7,078 nucleotides of DNA from Desulfobulbaceae bacterium (GTDB lineage Bacteria > Desulfobacterota > Desulfobulbia > Desulfobulbales > Desulfocapsaceae): positions 1-7,078 of the forward strand of contig JAIRRG010000240.1 in assembly GCA_031256095.1 (NCBI GenBank). The letters are read 5' to 3'. Made by a program: the position numbers and the translations under genes. Positions within the stretch are counted from its first letter, which is position 1. Each line of letters starts with the position of its first letter. This document shows, in pieces, positions 5,762 through 7,078 of the stretch. The notes under the pieces are model-generated. The model made no database searches. It worked only from the letters and a program-made list of their open reading frames with translations, and was not told the origin of the DNA.

Positions 5762-6799
5762 TCACCAACGGGACGCCGCCGGGCGCGACTGGGCGCTTTC
5801 TTCGCCATTGGCGTCCACCGTGGTGATGACATAGTAATAGAGTACGCCTTCTTGTGCCGACTTATCAATGAAAATAGTGGCCTCGGCGCGGGCCTCGGCC
5901 AAGGGCTGATAATTGCGCTCTGTGGCGGCGCGGCGGTAAAGGCGATAGCCAGCGGCGTTTTCGACGCGATCCCAATAGACCCGCGCTCCGGAGGAGGTCA
6001 CGGCCACCCCGACTCCGGACGGCGGCAGCGGCGGACTGGTCAAGGTAGCGGCAACGACATTACTCATGCCGCCTTCGGTCTTGACGCCCTCGGCCCTCGT
6101 TAAAGCCAGCACACGGTAAGAATAGTTGTGGCCGAAGCTGACGCCGTTATCGACATAGAGCGGGCTTTCCGCAGTGGCGATGGCGGTAAAGGTCTTGCCA
6201 TCGTCGCTGCGCTGCACCTGGTAACGGGCGGGCGCGGTCAGTGGCGAACCATCAGTCATCGCCGTCACCGCTTGCCAGCTTAAAGCGATGTTCTTGCTTC
6301 CGGCCTTGACCGACAGATTCTGCGGCGCGCTCGCCGCCACAGTCCAGACCAAGGTAACGACATTGGAATCGTCACTCGACACCCACCAACTGGTGCGCGA
6401 ACGCACTTTGAAGAAGTATTTGTTGCCGGGTGTCAGAGAGGGCGTCTTGAACGAGGCGGTTCGTTTCTTGCCCAGGGTGGTGGTTTCCCCGGCCGGCAGT
6501 GTCTGCGGCTGGCCAAAGGGAATCGGGCAGCTTGGGCAGTAGTCCTTGACCGCGACCGAGGTCTGGAACAGCTCGAAACAATCGATTGCCGCCAGGTCTT
6601 CGCCGGTAACGCTGGTCAGCGGATAGGTCCATTCTAGCCGTCTGTCCTGACCCTCACTGACGAAGCGCAGGTCCATAATCGCCTTCGGTACCACTTGCTC
6701 CGGCGGCACTGGCAAGTTTTTGTAACCGCAAGCCGACAAAACCAGCGCCAGCAGCAGGCCGCACGCAATCGCCATCGCCTTCTTGCATTGCGCCCTCAT
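5762..6799 (-). CDS. Lipoprotein with LptM-like start and three fibronectin type III-like domains
   Basis: The 345-residue protein starts with a lipoprotein signal: basic MRAQCKK, hydrophobic AMAIACGLLLALV, and lipobox LSAC with Cys24 as the lipidated residue. Right after it comes CGYKNLPVPPEQVVP, close to the CGxKGPLxxP start of LptM/YifL, a small lipoprotein often encoded beside dapF. The rest appears to be three beta-rich FnIII-like domains at about 40-153, 157-254 and 258-343, each with a late Tyr strand: YFFKVRSRT, YSYRVLALT and YYYVITTVD. Domain 1 carries Cys74 and a CPSC motif (88-91), possibly disulfide-forming. The ATG overlaps the argH stop as ATGA, with GGGGAT as ribosome site. It probably sits in the outer membrane facing the periplasm; its function is unknown. 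A structural or envelope-assembly role is only a guess. Confidence 0.85.
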   Translation of the reverse strand: MRAQCKKAMAIACGLLLALVLSACGYKNLPVPPEQVVPKAIMDLRFVSEGQDRRLEWTYPLTSVTGEDLAAIDCFELFQTSVAVKDYCPSCPIPFGQPQTLPAGETTTLGKKRTASFKTPSLTPGNKYFFKVRSRTSWWVSSDDSNVVTLVWTVAASAPQNLSVKAGSKNIALSWQAVTAMTDGSPLTAPARYQVQRSDDGKTFTAIATAESPLYVDNGVSFGHNYSYRVLALTRAEGVKTEGGMSNVVAATLTSPPLPPSGVGVAVTSSGARVYWDRVENAAGYRLYRRAATERNYQPLAEARAEATIFIDKSAQEGVLYYYVITTVDANGEESAQSRPAASRW

Positions 6800-7078
6800 C
6801 GGTGTATCCCCAGAGATTGTTCGGCTTTTTCCAGTGCTTCCGTCACCCGCGGCAAGCCGGTGTTGCCGGTTGCCAGCCGGGAGTTGACCGAGCCTTCCGC
6901 CGTCAGGCGTCCATAGACATTCTCGCTGATGGCCCCGGAAAAAGCGCGCAGCTCGGCCAATGAAAGCTGATCCGGTTCACATCCCCGTTTGAGGCAACGG
7001 GTCACCACCTGTCCGACAATACCGTGCGCCTCACGGAACGGCACTCCCTTTTCCACCAGATATTCGGCCAAATCGGTG
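6796..7078 (-). CDS. argH: Argininosuccinate lyase, C-terminal end (partial)
   Basis: About 94 residues are visible, from the right edge to the TGA at 6798-6796. The frame stays open to the edge, so the gene continues outside the window. ArgH splits argininosuccinate to arginine and fumarate, the last step of arginine synthesis. The visible part opens TDLAEYLVEKGVPFREAHGI, which matches the ArgH consensus ATDLADYLVRKGxPFREAH of the C-terminal domain, and continues through VGQVVTRCLKRGCEPDQLSL and the final GSVNSRLATGNTG segment. The catalytic Ser loop lies upstream and cannot be checked. Its last bases overlap the start of the lipoprotein gene by 4 bases (ATGA), so the two are probably translationally coupled. 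Confidence 0.95.
   Translation of the reverse strand, partial: TDLAEYLVEKGVPFREAHGIVGQVVTRCLKRGCEPDQLSLAELRAFSGAISENVYGRLTAEGSVNSRLATGNTGLPRVTEALEKAEQSLGIHR

Noticed and set aside
5057..6103. Plus-strand open frame of 348 codons across dapF and the lipoprotein gene
   Set aside because: It is antisense to two well-supported genes, crosses their junction, and its translation is Gly/Arg/His-rich without any domain. GC-rich coding DNA gives such shadow frames.

Overview
The window looks like chromosomal DNA from a moderately GC-rich, Gram-negative, probably anaerobic bacterium. A Desulfobacterota (old Deltaproteobacteria) member or close relative is my best guess. The outer-membrane-type evidence is a lipoprotein with an LptM-like start and a DUF4124/SLT lytic transglycosylase. 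The anaerobe hint is an Fe-S/DUF3786 gene. The argH - FnIII lipoprotein - dapF - dapA - dapB order is one I associate with that group. The assignment is inferred from memory of families and gene order; no search was run.

Left part, plus strand (1-849). The end of an unidentified ORF stops 3 bases before a gene for a protein with an N-terminal four-cysteine Fe-S motif and a C-terminal DUF3786-like domain. That gene is broken. The two halves lie in different frames and meet at about 404-421, and the first part of the DUF3786 domain appears to be missing.

Convergent junction (850-1043). An 83-base imperfect palindrome of the dispersed REP/MITE-like kind lies in AT-rich sequence between the plus-strand and minus-strand genes.

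Right part, minus strand (1044-7078, read right to left). The order is the argH C-terminal end, an LptM-like FnIII lipoprotein, dapF, dapA, dapB, folK, a small transaldolase of the TalC/FSA type, and an SLT lytic transglycosylase. Gaps are short. argH and the lipoprotein gene overlap as ATGA, and dapB TAA abuts folK GTG, so argH to folK is likely one transcript with coupled translation. A good sigma70-type promoter overlaps the folK stop codon and can drive the last two genes separately.

Functionally, DapA and DapB make tetrahydrodipicolinate and DapF converts LL- to meso-diaminopimelate for peptidoglycan and lysine. The enzymes between DapB and DapF, and LysA, are not in this window. ArgH completes arginine synthesis, FolK serves folate synthesis, the transaldolase serves the pentose phosphate pathway, and the transglycosylase cuts the murein that contains meso-diaminopimelate. 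This is mainly conserved housekeeping DNA. I do not see a new defence or mobile system. The points most worth a second look are the broken Fe-S gene, the palindrome, the altered transglycosylase motif and the LptM-like FnIII lipoprotein.
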